A DNA stretch of 64,000 bases from Bradyrhizobium sp. SRS-191 (lineage in GTDB: Bacteria; Pseudomonadota; Alphaproteobacteria; Rhizobiales; Xanthobacteraceae): assembly GCF_024586915.1 (NCBI RefSeq), contig NZ_JANBVS010000010.1, positions 62,001-126,000 of the forward strand. The letters are read 5' to 3'. Of the stretch, positions 8,913 to 17,239 are shown one piece after another. The notes beneath the pieces are model-generated. The model searched no databases, was not told the origin of the DNA, and saw only the letters and a list, made by a program, of their open reading frames with translations. The translations under genes and the position numbers were made by a program. Position 1 is the stretch's first letter; each line of letters begins with the position of its first letter.

Positions 8913-9758
8913 ATGGGTCAGATTGTGTTGGCGGCCAAAATCTCGCACGTCCCCTCGATCATGATTTCAGAGCGCAAAGGACCGCTGGAGGGAAAACGTG
9001 CGGCGGCCATTCAAGCGCTGCGTGAGATCGGCAAGCGCGCCCGCGTCAGGGGAGCCGATACGTTCCTGGTGTTCGACACGCACTGGATCTCGAATTTCGG
9101 CTGCCACATGAACGCGAACGCGCGTCACCACGGCGTTTATACCAGCCATGAGGCGCCGCACATGATCCAGAACATGAGCTACGACTATCCCGGCGATCCC
9201 GAGCTCGCTGACGTCATCGCGGCGGAGGCCTCGCGACGCGGCCTGCAGGTGCTGGCACACAAGGTCGACACGCTGCCGCTCGAATACGGCACTATCGTGC
9301 CGATGCACTACATGAATGAAGGGAGCTGGGCACGCGTCCTATCGGTCGCCGCGCCGATCTTCGCCAGCGTCGAGGAGAACCGCACGTTCGGAGCGGCCTG
9401 CGCCGCGGCGATCGCCGCGTCCAACCGCAAGGTCGCCGTTCTTGCGTCCGGCTCGATGTCGCACAAGCTCGTTGCCAACGAGCAAGTCGGTGATGGCCAA
9501 TGGGAACAGATCGGCAGCGAATTCAACCGCCAGGTCGACATGCGCGTCCTGGATCTCTGGAAGGAACGTCGCTATGCGGAGTTCGTCCGCATGCTTCCGG
9601 AATACTCCGCCAAGTGCAACGGCGAAGCATTGATGGCCGACACCCACATGATGTTCGGCATGCTCGGGTGGGACGGCTACAAGGGTGAGACCGAACTGCT
9701 GTGTCCCTACTTCCCGTCCTCCGGCAGCGGGCAGATTATGGCCGAATACCACTTGTGA
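8913..9758 (+). CDS. hpaD: Class III extradiol dioxygenase, homoprotocatechuate (3,4-dihydroxyphenylacetate) 2,3-dioxygenase-like
   Basis: 281 residues, closely resembling from memory the E. coli-type HpaD (LigB fold): MGQIVLAAKISHVPS, LVFDTHW, GVYTSHEAPHMI, LEYGTIVPMHYMN, LASGSMSHKL and a C-terminal FPSSGSGQ. Candidate metal ligands are His12 and His57 (DTHW) plus a downstream acidic residue, as in LigB enzymes. It would open the ring of homoprotocatechuate to 5-carboxymethyl-2-hydroxymuconate semialdehyde, the substrate of the HpaE-type enzyme at 17.2-18.8 kb. The ATG at 8913 has AGGGAA upstream. It stands alone, with 285 bp upstream and the opposing MCP downstream. A structurally unrelated class I HpaD is encoded 6.5 kb away. 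Confidence 0.87.
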   Translation: MGQIVLAAKISHVPSIMISERKGPLEGKRAAAIQALREIGKRARVRGADTFLVFDTHWISNFGCHMNANARHHGVYTSHEAPHMIQNMSYDYPGDPELADVIAAEASRRGLQVLAHKVDTLPLEYGTIVPMHYMNEGSWARVLSVAAPIFASVEENRTFGAACAAAIAASNRKVAVLASGSMSHKLVANEQVGDGQWEQIGSEFNRQVDMRVLDLWKERRYAEFVRMLPEYSAKCNGEALMADTHMMFGMLGWDGYKGETELLCPYFPSSGSGQIMAEYHL

Positions 9759-10048
9759 AGACGCCGTGGCGTCAGCCCCTGCGGCTCGTGGGCGGCTGCG
9801 CCGCGAAGCTGCAGTGGCCGACGCGCAAGCCGAGGTTGGCTCCCTGGAAGGGACGCCTCAGATCGACTTGTGGCCATAGCCGAACTGCATGCCGGGTCCG
9901 GTGAGGTTTGCTCCTGAGGCTGAGTCGGGCGTTTGTCCTGGACCGCTGTGGGTAGCTTGCAACCCGATGTGATCTTTGCCTCAAAATCATATCCGGTGTT
10001 TTTCGGAGGAGTGATGCGACCTCCGCCATTCGCCTTGCGCGACCTACG

Positions 10049-12136
10049 TCAGGCGGCCTCGACCGCCTGGATGAACTGCTCGACTTCGGTTCGAAGGATT
10101 GCCGCCTGGTTTGAAAGCATTCCGGCCGCATCCAGCACGGATTTCGCGACGCTGCCGGTTTCCTCGGCGGTGGCCCGGACCTCGCTGATACTGCCGGTCA
10201 CCTCGCGGGTCAGGCGGGCCGCCTCCTGGACGTTGCGGGCGATCTCGCCGGTCGCCGCGCCCTGCTCTTCTACGGCCGCTGCCACCGCCGCCGCGATCTC
10301 GTTAAACTGCGAGATCGTGGCCGCGATGCTGCCGATGGCACCAACCACCGATTCCGTCGCGGCCTGGATCTCGTTCACCTGCGCCGTGATTTCGTCCGTG
10401 GCCTTGTTGGTCTGCCCAGCCAGGCTCTTCACCTCCGTCGCCACCACTGCAAACCCCTTTCCGGCTTCACCCGCCCGCGCAGCCTCGATGGTGGCGTTGA
10501 GCGCCAGCAGGTTGGTCTGGCCGGCAATTCCGCTGATCAGTTCGACCACCTTTCCAATTTGCTGCGCACGCTCCGCCAGCGCGCGGACCAGTTCGCCGGT
10601 TCGATTGGCGTCTGCGGACGCCTGCATCGCGATCGTGGCCGACTGCGACACCTGCTGACTGATTTCGCGAATCGACATCGACAACTCCTCGGTCGAGGAG
10701 GCGACGGTGGTCACGTTCTGTGAGGTCTGGGTCGACGCATTCGACACGTTGGCGGACTGGTTGACGGCCTTGCCCGCCGCCTTGCTCATCACCGCAGCGG
10801 TCTCGGTCATGCCACTGGCCGCGCCGCTGAGCTTGTCGACCAGCCTCGCAACGCCTGCCTGAAAATCGCGGGTCAGGGTCGCGAGCCGCTGGCCGCGGGC
10901 AGCCTCTGCACGGCTCGCGTCCTGCTGTTCGGCGCCGAGACGATCGGCGGTGCGCGCGCTCTCGAGCAGAACGCCGAGCGCACCGGCGATTTCGCCGATC
11001 TCGTCCTTACGGCGCTCGAACGGTATCACGATGTCGCGTCTGCCGCGCGCAATCTCGACGACAACGCCGGTCAGGGCGATCAGCGGCCTGATCATCCTGC
11101 GGCCGAACAAGACGGTCGTCGCGGCGACCGTACCCATGATGAGGGCGATCAGGCCGAGCGCTAGCACGAGCCGGTTTCGCGTTCCGGCGTTGCGCTCCGC
11201 CGCGCCAGCGGCCGCGACGTCAAGCGCCGCTTCGCGGATGCCGACGATAGTGTCGAGAGCAGGCACGTTGAGCTTGCGATATTCCGGCGACGTAATCGTG
11301 TAGCGGCCATGATCCCGTCCGGCCGCGATCACATCGCGCATCACCGTCATCATGTCGCCGAAATAGCGGCTGCGGGTCGTCGCGACTGCCGCGTCCAATG
11401 CGGGACTCTGCGGCACCGAGGCCACCTTCTGCTGAACCAGCCGCCATAGCGCATTCAGCTGCCCACGTAACTCCTCAACCTGAAGCGCATCGTCGGCTGT
11501 GAACGGACGGCTCTCCGCCACTGCCAGTCCAACGACCGAGGCGAACTTGCCGGCGGTGTCGCGCAAGTCCATCGCGAGCCGGGCGATGTCGGACAACGTC
11601 AGGGAGTCGGGGTCGTTCGGCGCGATATGCCGCTGAACGTCGTTGATGAGAGACGACAGGTCGGCAGTGACGGTGAGCATTTGCTTGACCGACTCTCCGA
11701 TCGCGGCGCTGCGCGCCGCCTGGTCGGACAACGCCCTGGCACGCTCGGCGCCGGCACGCGCAAGCTGCAATTTGTCCACAACGGCGCGGATGACAGTGAG
11801 GCCGATGTCGCGATACGGCGCGGCCCCGTCGGCGAGGCCGGCGCGGAGATTGGCCAGCGCGCGATCGGCGGCGTCACGCGCTTTGAGCAGAGCGGCCTTC
11901 TTCTCCGGCTCGTCCGCGCTGCTCGCCACCATCCAGAGCTGGTTCGGCGAACGCTCGGCAGTCAGCTTTTCGATCGTCACGAGAACGCGGGCGAAATCGT
12001 TGACCATCAGTATGCTCGCCTGGGACTGCGAATAGCGCGACCATTCCCCTGCGATCACCATTCCCGCCAGCGCCAGCGCGAACACGCAGATGATGCCCAT
12101 GCCAAGCGCAAACAGACCTCGGATACGCATCTTCAT
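10049..12136 (-). CDS. Methyl-accepting chemotaxis protein
   Basis: 695 residues: N-terminal membrane helix (about 6-28), a large helical periplasmic sensor (about 30-310), second membrane helix (about 312-335, LVLALGLIALIMGTVAATTVLF), HAMP (about 335-390) and a cytoplasmic signalling domain. The hairpin tip is the conserved stretch with GIAGQTNLLALNATIEAARA and GKGFAVVATEVKSLAGQT. It will feed CheA/CheW; the ligand is unknown, but the setting among aromatic-catabolism genes makes an aromatic acid or related carboxylate plausible. It is monocistronic: the next minus-strand gene upstream ends 382 bp away. Confidence 0.93.
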   Translation of the reverse strand: MKMRIRGLFALGMGIICVFALALAGMVIAGEWSRYSQSQASILMVNDFARVLVTIEKLTAERSPNQLWMVASSADEPEKKAALLKARDAADRALANLRAGLADGAAPYRDIGLTVIRAVVDKLQLARAGAERARALSDQAARSAAIGESVKQMLTVTADLSSLINDVQRHIAPNDPDSLTLSDIARLAMDLRDTAGKFASVVGLAVAESRPFTADDALQVEELRGQLNALWRLVQQKVASVPQSPALDAAVATTRSRYFGDMMTVMRDVIAAGRDHGRYTITSPEYRKLNVPALDTIVGIREAALDVAAAGAAERNAGTRNRLVLALGLIALIMGTVAATTVLFGRRMIRPLIALTGVVVEIARGRRDIVIPFERRKDEIGEIAGALGVLLESARTADRLGAEQQDASRAEAARGQRLATLTRDFQAGVARLVDKLSGAASGMTETAAVMSKAAGKAVNQSANVSNASTQTSQNVTTVASSTEELSMSIREISQQVSQSATIAMQASADANRTGELVRALAERAQQIGKVVELISGIAGQTNLLALNATIEAARAGEAGKGFAVVATEVKSLAGQTNKATDEITAQVNEIQAATESVVGAIGSIAATISQFNEIAAAVAAAVEEQGAATGEIARNVQEAARLTREVTGSISEVRATAEETGSVAKSVLDAAGMLSNQAAILRTEVEQFIQAVEAA

Positions 12137-12518
12137 CCGCCCACTTTCAGACTGGTAAATCGATCGTCATCGTCTAGCGTAGAAACGCTACTTCGCCGTT
12201 AATTGACTACTAAGTACCGCGCATCAGTTCTCCAGCAGAGACCAGGCGAGGCAGCCTCGGCTTTGTCAGCGGTTCCGAACCTGAACAGGCCGCGCGCCCA
12301 CGCCGACATGCCATAGGCGCCGACTGAGCTGCACCGAAGGATCTGCAGCAATCATTCGACCCGACATGTCGGAGCTTGCGACGGCGGATCATCCGCCGCA
12401 TCGATTTCTGGGCCATCGACCACATGTTGAGCCGAAGACAATTGGCCGCCTGTGAACTCAGCGCCTCGCCGCTGCTGCCGACAGCGCAAGAATGCTCGAG
12501 CCGCTCTGGTCCAGACCG
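12137..12518. other. Intergenic region upstream of the MCP gene
   Basis: 382 bp between the MCP start and the stop of the MBL-fold gene. It should hold the MCP promoter. A minus-strand frame of about 71 codons at 12210-12425 is Arg/Ser-rich and has no recognisable features. I see no clear repeat or RNA gene. Confidence 0.4.
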
Positions 12519-13499
12519 TCAGCGTGCTTGTTCCAGCGGCTTGATCGGCTCGCCGTTGGCGCCCGCTGCGGAGACATCGCCATCGATGACGAACGACGTC
12601 AGATCGCGGCCGATCACCAGGGGTCCCTGGTATGTCGCACGCGTCCTCTCGACAAGCGCCTGATCCGGAACGTCCTGCACCGGTATCTTCGTGGCAAACA
12701 CGATATGCGAGTAGACGGCCAGTTTCGGTTTTGCCAACGAGAAGATGCGCCCAGCCTCTTCCGGAGAGCTGTGGTGCGCCTCGATATCGCGATAGGAGGG
12801 ATACGCCTTGGAGAGCTCGGGTTCGATGATGGCGACCTCATGAACCAGGAGATCAGCCCCCTTTGCGGCGTTTGCTATCCGTTCGTCGTATTTGGTATCG
12901 CCGGACAGGACAACTTTCTTGCCGTCATATTCAATCACATAGCCAAAGGCCGGTCTGATCTTCTCGCCATGATTGACTTCGATTGCCGTAACCTTCACGC
13001 CGTTTTTGTCGTAGACGAGTCCAGGCTCGACATCCTTGGCTTCGAACGCCACAGCTTCCGGCGGAAGATGTTCGTCGTCTTCACGGATGCGGATGTCCTC
13101 GGAGAACGCCTTGGTCAGGTTTTGCGTCATAGCGACAGTTCCGGCCGGACCAAAGATGACCATGGGCGACTTGCGTGACGCCCAAGGAGTCGCGATCCAA
13201 CCGCTCAACCAGAGGTCCGGCAGACCGACGATGTGGTCTGAATGCATATGGGTGATGAAATGGGCCGTAATCGCGCCAAGGGGAATCCGCTTCTGAAAGA
13301 GGCGGATGGTCGAACCGCGACCAATGTCGAACAGCAGCTTTTCAGGTCCGGCCTCGACGAGCGTAGACGCACTAAAGCTTCCGACCCGTGGTGTCGGCGT
13401 GCCCGTTCCAAGCAGCGTGACCTTGATTTCACTGGCCGACGAGCCGTGAGCCCATAGCAAAGTGCCGGCTGCTACGATCGATGCGACTGCCTTCAACAT
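12519..13499 (-). CDS. Secreted MBL-fold hydrolase, RNase Z/arylsulfatase-like branch
   Basis: 326 residues with a signal peptide (MLKAVASIVAAGTLLWAHGS, cut near ASA-SEI). The metallo-beta-lactamase motifs are HMHSDHIVGL (His-x-His-x-Asp-His), SGDTKYD and AHHSSPEEAG, the latter an RNase Z/AtsA-like His motif. The order GTGTPTPR - HxHxDH - GDT - AHHS is that of the arylsulfatase AtsA/tRNase Z-like subgroup, but export to the periplasm argues against tRNA processing. The start at 13499 was chosen because upstream in-frame codons are not a signal sequence. It is followed on the same strand by no near gene and preceded by a second secreted MBL protein. Confidence 0.82.
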   Translation of the reverse strand: MLKAVASIVAAGTLLWAHGSSASEIKVTLLGTGTPTPRVGSFSASTLVEAGPEKLLFDIGRGSTIRLFQKRIPLGAITAHFITHMHSDHIVGLPDLWLSGWIATPWASRKSPMVIFGPAGTVAMTQNLTKAFSEDIRIREDDEHLPPEAVAFEAKDVEPGLVYDKNGVKVTAIEVNHGEKIRPAFGYVIEYDGKKVVLSGDTKYDERIANAAKGADLLVHEVAIIEPELSKAYPSYRDIEAHHSSPEEAGRIFSLAKPKLAVYSHIVFATKIPVQDVPDQALVERTRATYQGPLVIGRDLTSFVIDGDVSAAGANGEPIKPLEQAR

Positions 13500-13664
13500 T
13501 GTGTTCTCCACTTTAGTCTTGTTGTTTCGAGCACGGCGAACCCGGGCAGGAGCCGCCGTCAGTTTGGAAGCGCGTTCCTCGGTCGATGGGCTCGATCGCG
13601 AAGAGTGGAGAATCCGCATTGCGTCCAAGTGCGGCGGCCAACCCTGCGCTAACCCCCGGCTGCT

Positions 13665-14696
13665 TCAGCGACCGGCCTTGCGCTCCGCATCCAGCCGCTC
13701 TTCGGCTCCTTTGCGCAGATAGGCCAGTTGTTCAAGCAGTCCCTTGGGATCGACTAGCGGGTTTGGCTCGCCTGCCTTTCGCGCCAGCACCTTTTCGCGA
13801 AGCTCTGTCAGACCATTCGAGAACGGGTGCGTCGTGAGATGAACCGTCACGGGATTGGTCGGCCGCTTCACCTGCTCCGCGATCTTGTCGATGCTTGCGA
13901 TGTACTCCTCGACCTGCTTCGAGTTCTCGATCGCGTTGAGCCCCAGACCGCCGACGGTGATCGCACGGTAGGTTTTTGCACCATCTTTGACATCGTAGGT
14001 ATAGGACGCGGTCCCGTGCGTGTGTCCCGGCGTCTCTTCGACACCGAAGCTGTTGTCGCCGACCCGGATCATATCGCCGCCCTTGGCGACGACATCCTGC
14101 GCAATCATCGACCAGGGGCGCGGCGTCGCCTCGGACTTCTTGGCTGCCTCGATCGCTTCGTTCCACCCTGTCTGCGTCATGACGAACTTGGCGTTGGGCA
14201 GGAGCGGCTTGAGCTTGGCGGCGCCGCCAACGTGGTCGAAATGTCCATGCGTCATCAGGACGTATTTGATCTCAGCAAGATCGACCCCGACCCTGCGCAG
14301 ATTGGCGATCAGTTGATCGACATGTGGCTCATGCAGAGTGTCGATCAGAACTACGCCGTCACTCGTTCGGATAGCCCAGGCCGATACCCAGCAAATCCCC
14401 ACATAGTAGACGTTGTCGAACGCCTTCCAGGGCTCGATGTACTGCGCCTTCGGATTTGAAAGCCAAGCCCCCATGTCCGGCGGCATCTTTCCGGTACGGC
14501 CGAACTCTTCAAAGCGCGCGCGGATGTCGTTCGAGGGGCACCCCTCGAACGGCTCTGCCGTCGCCGGCTCAGCCAGAGCCGCTCCCAGCATCAAGCACCC
14601 CGCCGTCAACGCCGCCAAATTGCGCAGCGACCGTCCGAAGACCAGAGACCGCGCAACTGCGGGCATCCGACCAAGATTGATAGCAGGCATCGACAT
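13665..14696 (-). CDS. Secreted MBL-fold hydrolase, subclass B3 metallo-beta-lactamase-like
   Basis: 343 residues with an N-terminal Ala-rich export signal (about 1-47). The zinc motif is THGHFDHVGG (near 150), then the ETPGHTHGT histidine and a late HLTTHPF. The mature start (EPFEGCPSNDI) and the TL-x-EPHVDQLIANLRRVG segment are like B3 enzymes and related lactonase/hydrolase homologues. Whether it opens beta-lactams or a catabolic lactone/thioester is unknown; there is no dedicated resistance regulator here and it lies 13 bp downstream of an FAD oxidoreductase gene in a catabolic operon. The ATG at 14696 has AGAGGA upstream. Confidence 0.82.
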   Translation of the reverse strand: MSMPAINLGRMPAVARSLVFGRSLRNLAALTAGCLMLGAALAEPATAEPFEGCPSNDIRARFEEFGRTGKMPPDMGAWLSNPKAQYIEPWKAFDNVYYVGICWVSAWAIRTSDGVVLIDTLHEPHVDQLIANLRRVGVDLAEIKYVLMTHGHFDHVGGAAKLKPLLPNAKFVMTQTGWNEAIEAAKKSEATPRPWSMIAQDVVAKGGDMIRVGDNSFGVEETPGHTHGTASYTYDVKDGAKTYRAITVGGLGLNAIENSKQVEEYIASIDKIAEQVKRPTNPVTVHLTTHPFSNGLTELREKVLARKAGEPNPLVDPKGLLEQLAYLRKGAEERLDAERKAGR

Positions 14697-14709
14697 GATT
14701 TGATCCTCT

Positions 14710-16209
14710 TCAAGATTCGACGCGGCCGCTGCCGCGATTTGGCAGGGACGTATCGAGAAAGACCTTCCCTGGATTAAGGATGCCCTTTGGATCCAGCGCG
14801 AACTTGATTGATTTCATGACATCGAGCGCATCGTCGCCGTGCTCGCGCTGCAGGAACGCGCGTTTGCCGAGACCGATCCCGTGCTCGCCGGAGCAAGTGC
14901 CGCCGAGCGCCAGGCCGCGCGCGACGATGCTGTGGTCGAGTGCGAGCGCACGCTCGAGTTCGGACGGATCGTCCGGATCGACCAGAATGCAGCAATGGAA
15001 GTTGCCGTCACCGACGTGACCGGCGATCGGCGCAATCAGGCCGGAGGCAGCGATGTCCTCCTTGGCGCCGAGGACCGCCTCGGCCAGGCGCGAGATCGGA
15101 ACGCAGACGTCGGTCGCGATGCCCCGCGCTCCCGGACGGAGCGCCACGGCTGCAGGATAGGCGCGATGACGCGCGGCCCACAGCCGGCTGCGCGCCTCGG
15201 TTTCGCTCGCCCAGCTGAATCGGATGCATCCCGCCTCGCCCGCCGTCGCTTCTACCAGTTCGGCCTGCTCCTTGACGCTCGACGCGCTGCCGTTGAATTC
15301 GAAGAACAGGGTCGGCAGCGGCTCAAATTCATTCAGCCGCGAATAGGCGATGCTGGCCGCCATCTGCACGTCGTCCAGGAGCTCCACGCGGGCGACGGGG
15401 ATGCCGAGTTGCATCGTCGCGAACACCGCCTCGACGGCGGCGGACAGGGTTGGGAATTGAGCGACGGCCGCGCTGGTCGCTTCGGGTATACCTTGCAGAC
15501 GCAACCGGATCTTGCTGATGACACCGAGCGTGCCTTCCGAGCCGATGAACAGATGCGTCAGATCGTATCCGTTGGCGGCCTTACGGACGCGCCCGCCGGT
15601 CGAGATGACGCGACCGTCCGCCAGCACGACTTCGAGGCCCAGCACATTTTCCCTGATCGTCCCATAGCGAACAGCGTTCGTTCCGCTGGCCCGCGTGGCA
15701 CACATTCCGCCAATGGTACACGCGGCACCCGGATCCACCGGAAAGAACAGCCCGCGGTCCCGGACGAACGCGTTGAGCTGCTCGCGCGTCACGCCTGGCT
15801 CGACCAGACAGTCCATGTCCTCCTGATTGACCTCGATGATCGCGTTCATCCGCGAAAGATCGAGGCTGATGCCGCCGCACACGGCATTGACCTGCCCTTC
15901 CAGGCTCGATCCCGCGCCGAACGGCACCACCGGAACGCCTTCGCGATGGCACAGGCGCAACATCTCGCTGATTTCATCAACGGATGTGACGAAGGCCACC
16001 GCATCGGGCGCGTGAGCCCGCACCGGCCCCTCGCCATGCCCGTGTTGCTCGCGCAGCGTGACATTGGTCGTGAGCCGTTCACGAAGCAGACCTCGGGCCG
16101 CCTCGATCGCAGCCTGCGATCGCTCAGCCGGCACGTGCTCAGCCGACACCGACCAGATCGCATGATGCGAATTTGCCGGTGTCTCGCGAGTCTCGGCGCT
16201 TTCTCTCAC
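14710..16209 (-). CDS. FAD-binding oxidoreductase, D-lactate/glycolate dehydrogenase (GlcD/Dld) type
   Basis: 499 residues from a GTG start at 16209 with AGGAG seven bases upstream; a longer in-frame reading would overlap the HpaD-like gene. The N-terminal PCMH FAD domain has VPFGAGSSLEGQ and CTIGGMCATRASGTNAVRYG; the C-terminal FAD-linked oxidase domain ends with the catalytic GHVGDGNFHC and CSGEHGIGLGK motifs. Such enzymes oxidise D-2-hydroxy acids to 2-oxo acids and pass electrons to the chain. It begins 38 bp after the class I HpaD and could supply a 2-oxo acid to the TPP enzyme at the head of the operon (inference). Confidence 0.87.
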   Translation of the reverse strand: MRESAETRETPANSHHAIWSVSAEHVPAERSQAAIEAARGLLRERLTTNVTLREQHGHGEGPVRAHAPDAVAFVTSVDEISEMLRLCHREGVPVVPFGAGSSLEGQVNAVCGGISLDLSRMNAIIEVNQEDMDCLVEPGVTREQLNAFVRDRGLFFPVDPGAACTIGGMCATRASGTNAVRYGTIRENVLGLEVVLADGRVISTGGRVRKAANGYDLTHLFIGSEGTLGVISKIRLRLQGIPEATSAAVAQFPTLSAAVEAVFATMQLGIPVARVELLDDVQMAASIAYSRLNEFEPLPTLFFEFNGSASSVKEQAELVEATAGEAGCIRFSWASETEARSRLWAARHRAYPAAVALRPGARGIATDVCVPISRLAEAVLGAKEDIAASGLIAPIAGHVGDGNFHCCILVDPDDPSELERALALDHSIVARGLALGGTCSGEHGIGLGKRAFLQREHGDDALDVMKSIKFALDPKGILNPGKVFLDTSLPNRGSGRVES

Positions 16210-16247
16210 TGGGCGCTCCTGTTTGGCTGCTCGCCACGCCGGTCCGG

Positions 16248-17228
16248 TCAGGGTGCGACGATCGGAGTGGATTTGAGCTTTGAAGCCGTGAGCCCGACGC
16301 CGCGGAACGGACTTCCCTCCTCGAACCAGGATCGCGGCGCGGGAGCGCCCCACAGGGTCTGGCGCTGCGGATCCTTCAGATCCCACCGGATCGGCTCCAG
16401 ATCCGGATCGACGGTTTGATAGTCCGAGCAATAGATCTCGACCCGATGTCCGTCGGGGTCACGGACATAGAGGAAGAATGCATTCGAGATTCCATGGCGA
16501 CCAGGTCCTCGTTCGATGTCGCCGACATAGCCGGTCGTCGACATGACATCGAGCAGATCGATGATGTTCAGCGGCGTCGGCACCCAGAATGCGACATGAT
16601 GAAGCCGCGGCCCAAGGCCGTTCGTGAACGCAATGTCGTGCACCCCTCCCTTGCGATGCATCCAGGCCGCCCAGAGCTCAGCGCCATCTTCGGTGTCGGT
16701 GTATTCTGTCAGCCTGAAGCCGATCGAATTGTAGAACTCGACCGAGGCTCGGACGTCAGGCGAGAAGCAGTTGAAATGGTCGATCCGCAGCGGCTTGACG
16801 CCTTTGTAGAGCGCGTATTGCTGATGAATCGGGGGAAGCCGATCCATCCGCGCGTAGAATTCGAGGGGAATGCCGAGTGGATCGCGCGTGCGGAACGTGC
16901 GGCCTTGAAAGGGAACCTCGACCCACTCCGTCGGCAGCCCCTGCTGATCGAAATGCGCCTTGGCGCGCTCCAGATGCTCCTCGTCGAACACCTTGAAGCC
17001 CAGCTCATTAGCGACGCCGCGATCGCCCTTTTCCAGCACGATGCAATGGTGACCACGCTCCTCGAGCGCACGCAAATAGACGCGCCTCTCATCTTCCGCC
17101 GTCACCTGCAGGCCGAGCGTGTCGGCATAGAAGGCACGTGCCGCCTGGAGATCGGTGACCGTCAGGACGATGTGGCTCAGCCGAACAATGTTGAACGGCG
17201 GGTACAGGACGCTCGCGGGAACCGACAT
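16248..17228 (-). CDS. hpaD: Class I extradiol 3,4-dihydroxyphenylacetate 2,3-dioxygenase (HpaD/MndD type)
   Basis: 326 residues with two VOC modules. The N-terminal module begins RLSHIVLTVTDLQAARAFY; the C-terminal module supplies the metal triad from RIDHFNCFSPD, RLHHVAFWVP and HRVEIYCSDY. The C-terminal tail (GAPAPRSWFEEGSPF) is characteristic of the Brevibacterium/Arthrobacter HPCD/MndD group. It would cleave homoprotocatechuate proximally using Fe or Mn. The ATG at 17228 has GAGGA upstream; a GTG at 17243 overlaps the hpaE stop and is less likely. Immediately downstream of hpaE, so product and next enzyme are made together. Confidence 0.9.
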   Translation of the reverse strand: MSVPASVLYPPFNIVRLSHIVLTVTDLQAARAFYADTLGLQVTAEDERRVYLRALEERGHHCIVLEKGDRGVANELGFKVFDEEHLERAKAHFDQQGLPTEWVEVPFQGRTFRTRDPLGIPLEFYARMDRLPPIHQQYALYKGVKPLRIDHFNCFSPDVRASVEFYNSIGFRLTEYTDTEDGAELWAAWMHRKGGVHDIAFTNGLGPRLHHVAFWVPTPLNIIDLLDVMSTTGYVGDIERGPGRHGISNAFFLYVRDPDGHRVEIYCSDYQTVDPDLEPIRWDLKDPQRQTLWGAPAPRSWFEEGSPFRGVGLTASKLKSTPIVAP

Positions 17229-17239
17229 AGCTCTTGTCC

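Noticed and set aside
9760..9773. GACGC-CGTG-GCGTC hairpin after the class III dioxygenase
   Set aside because: Only five base pairs with no U-run; chance is likely in GC-rich DNA.
12210..12425. 71-codon minus-strand frame upstream of the MCP
   Set aside because: Arg/Ser/Cys-rich composition without features; likely non-coding.
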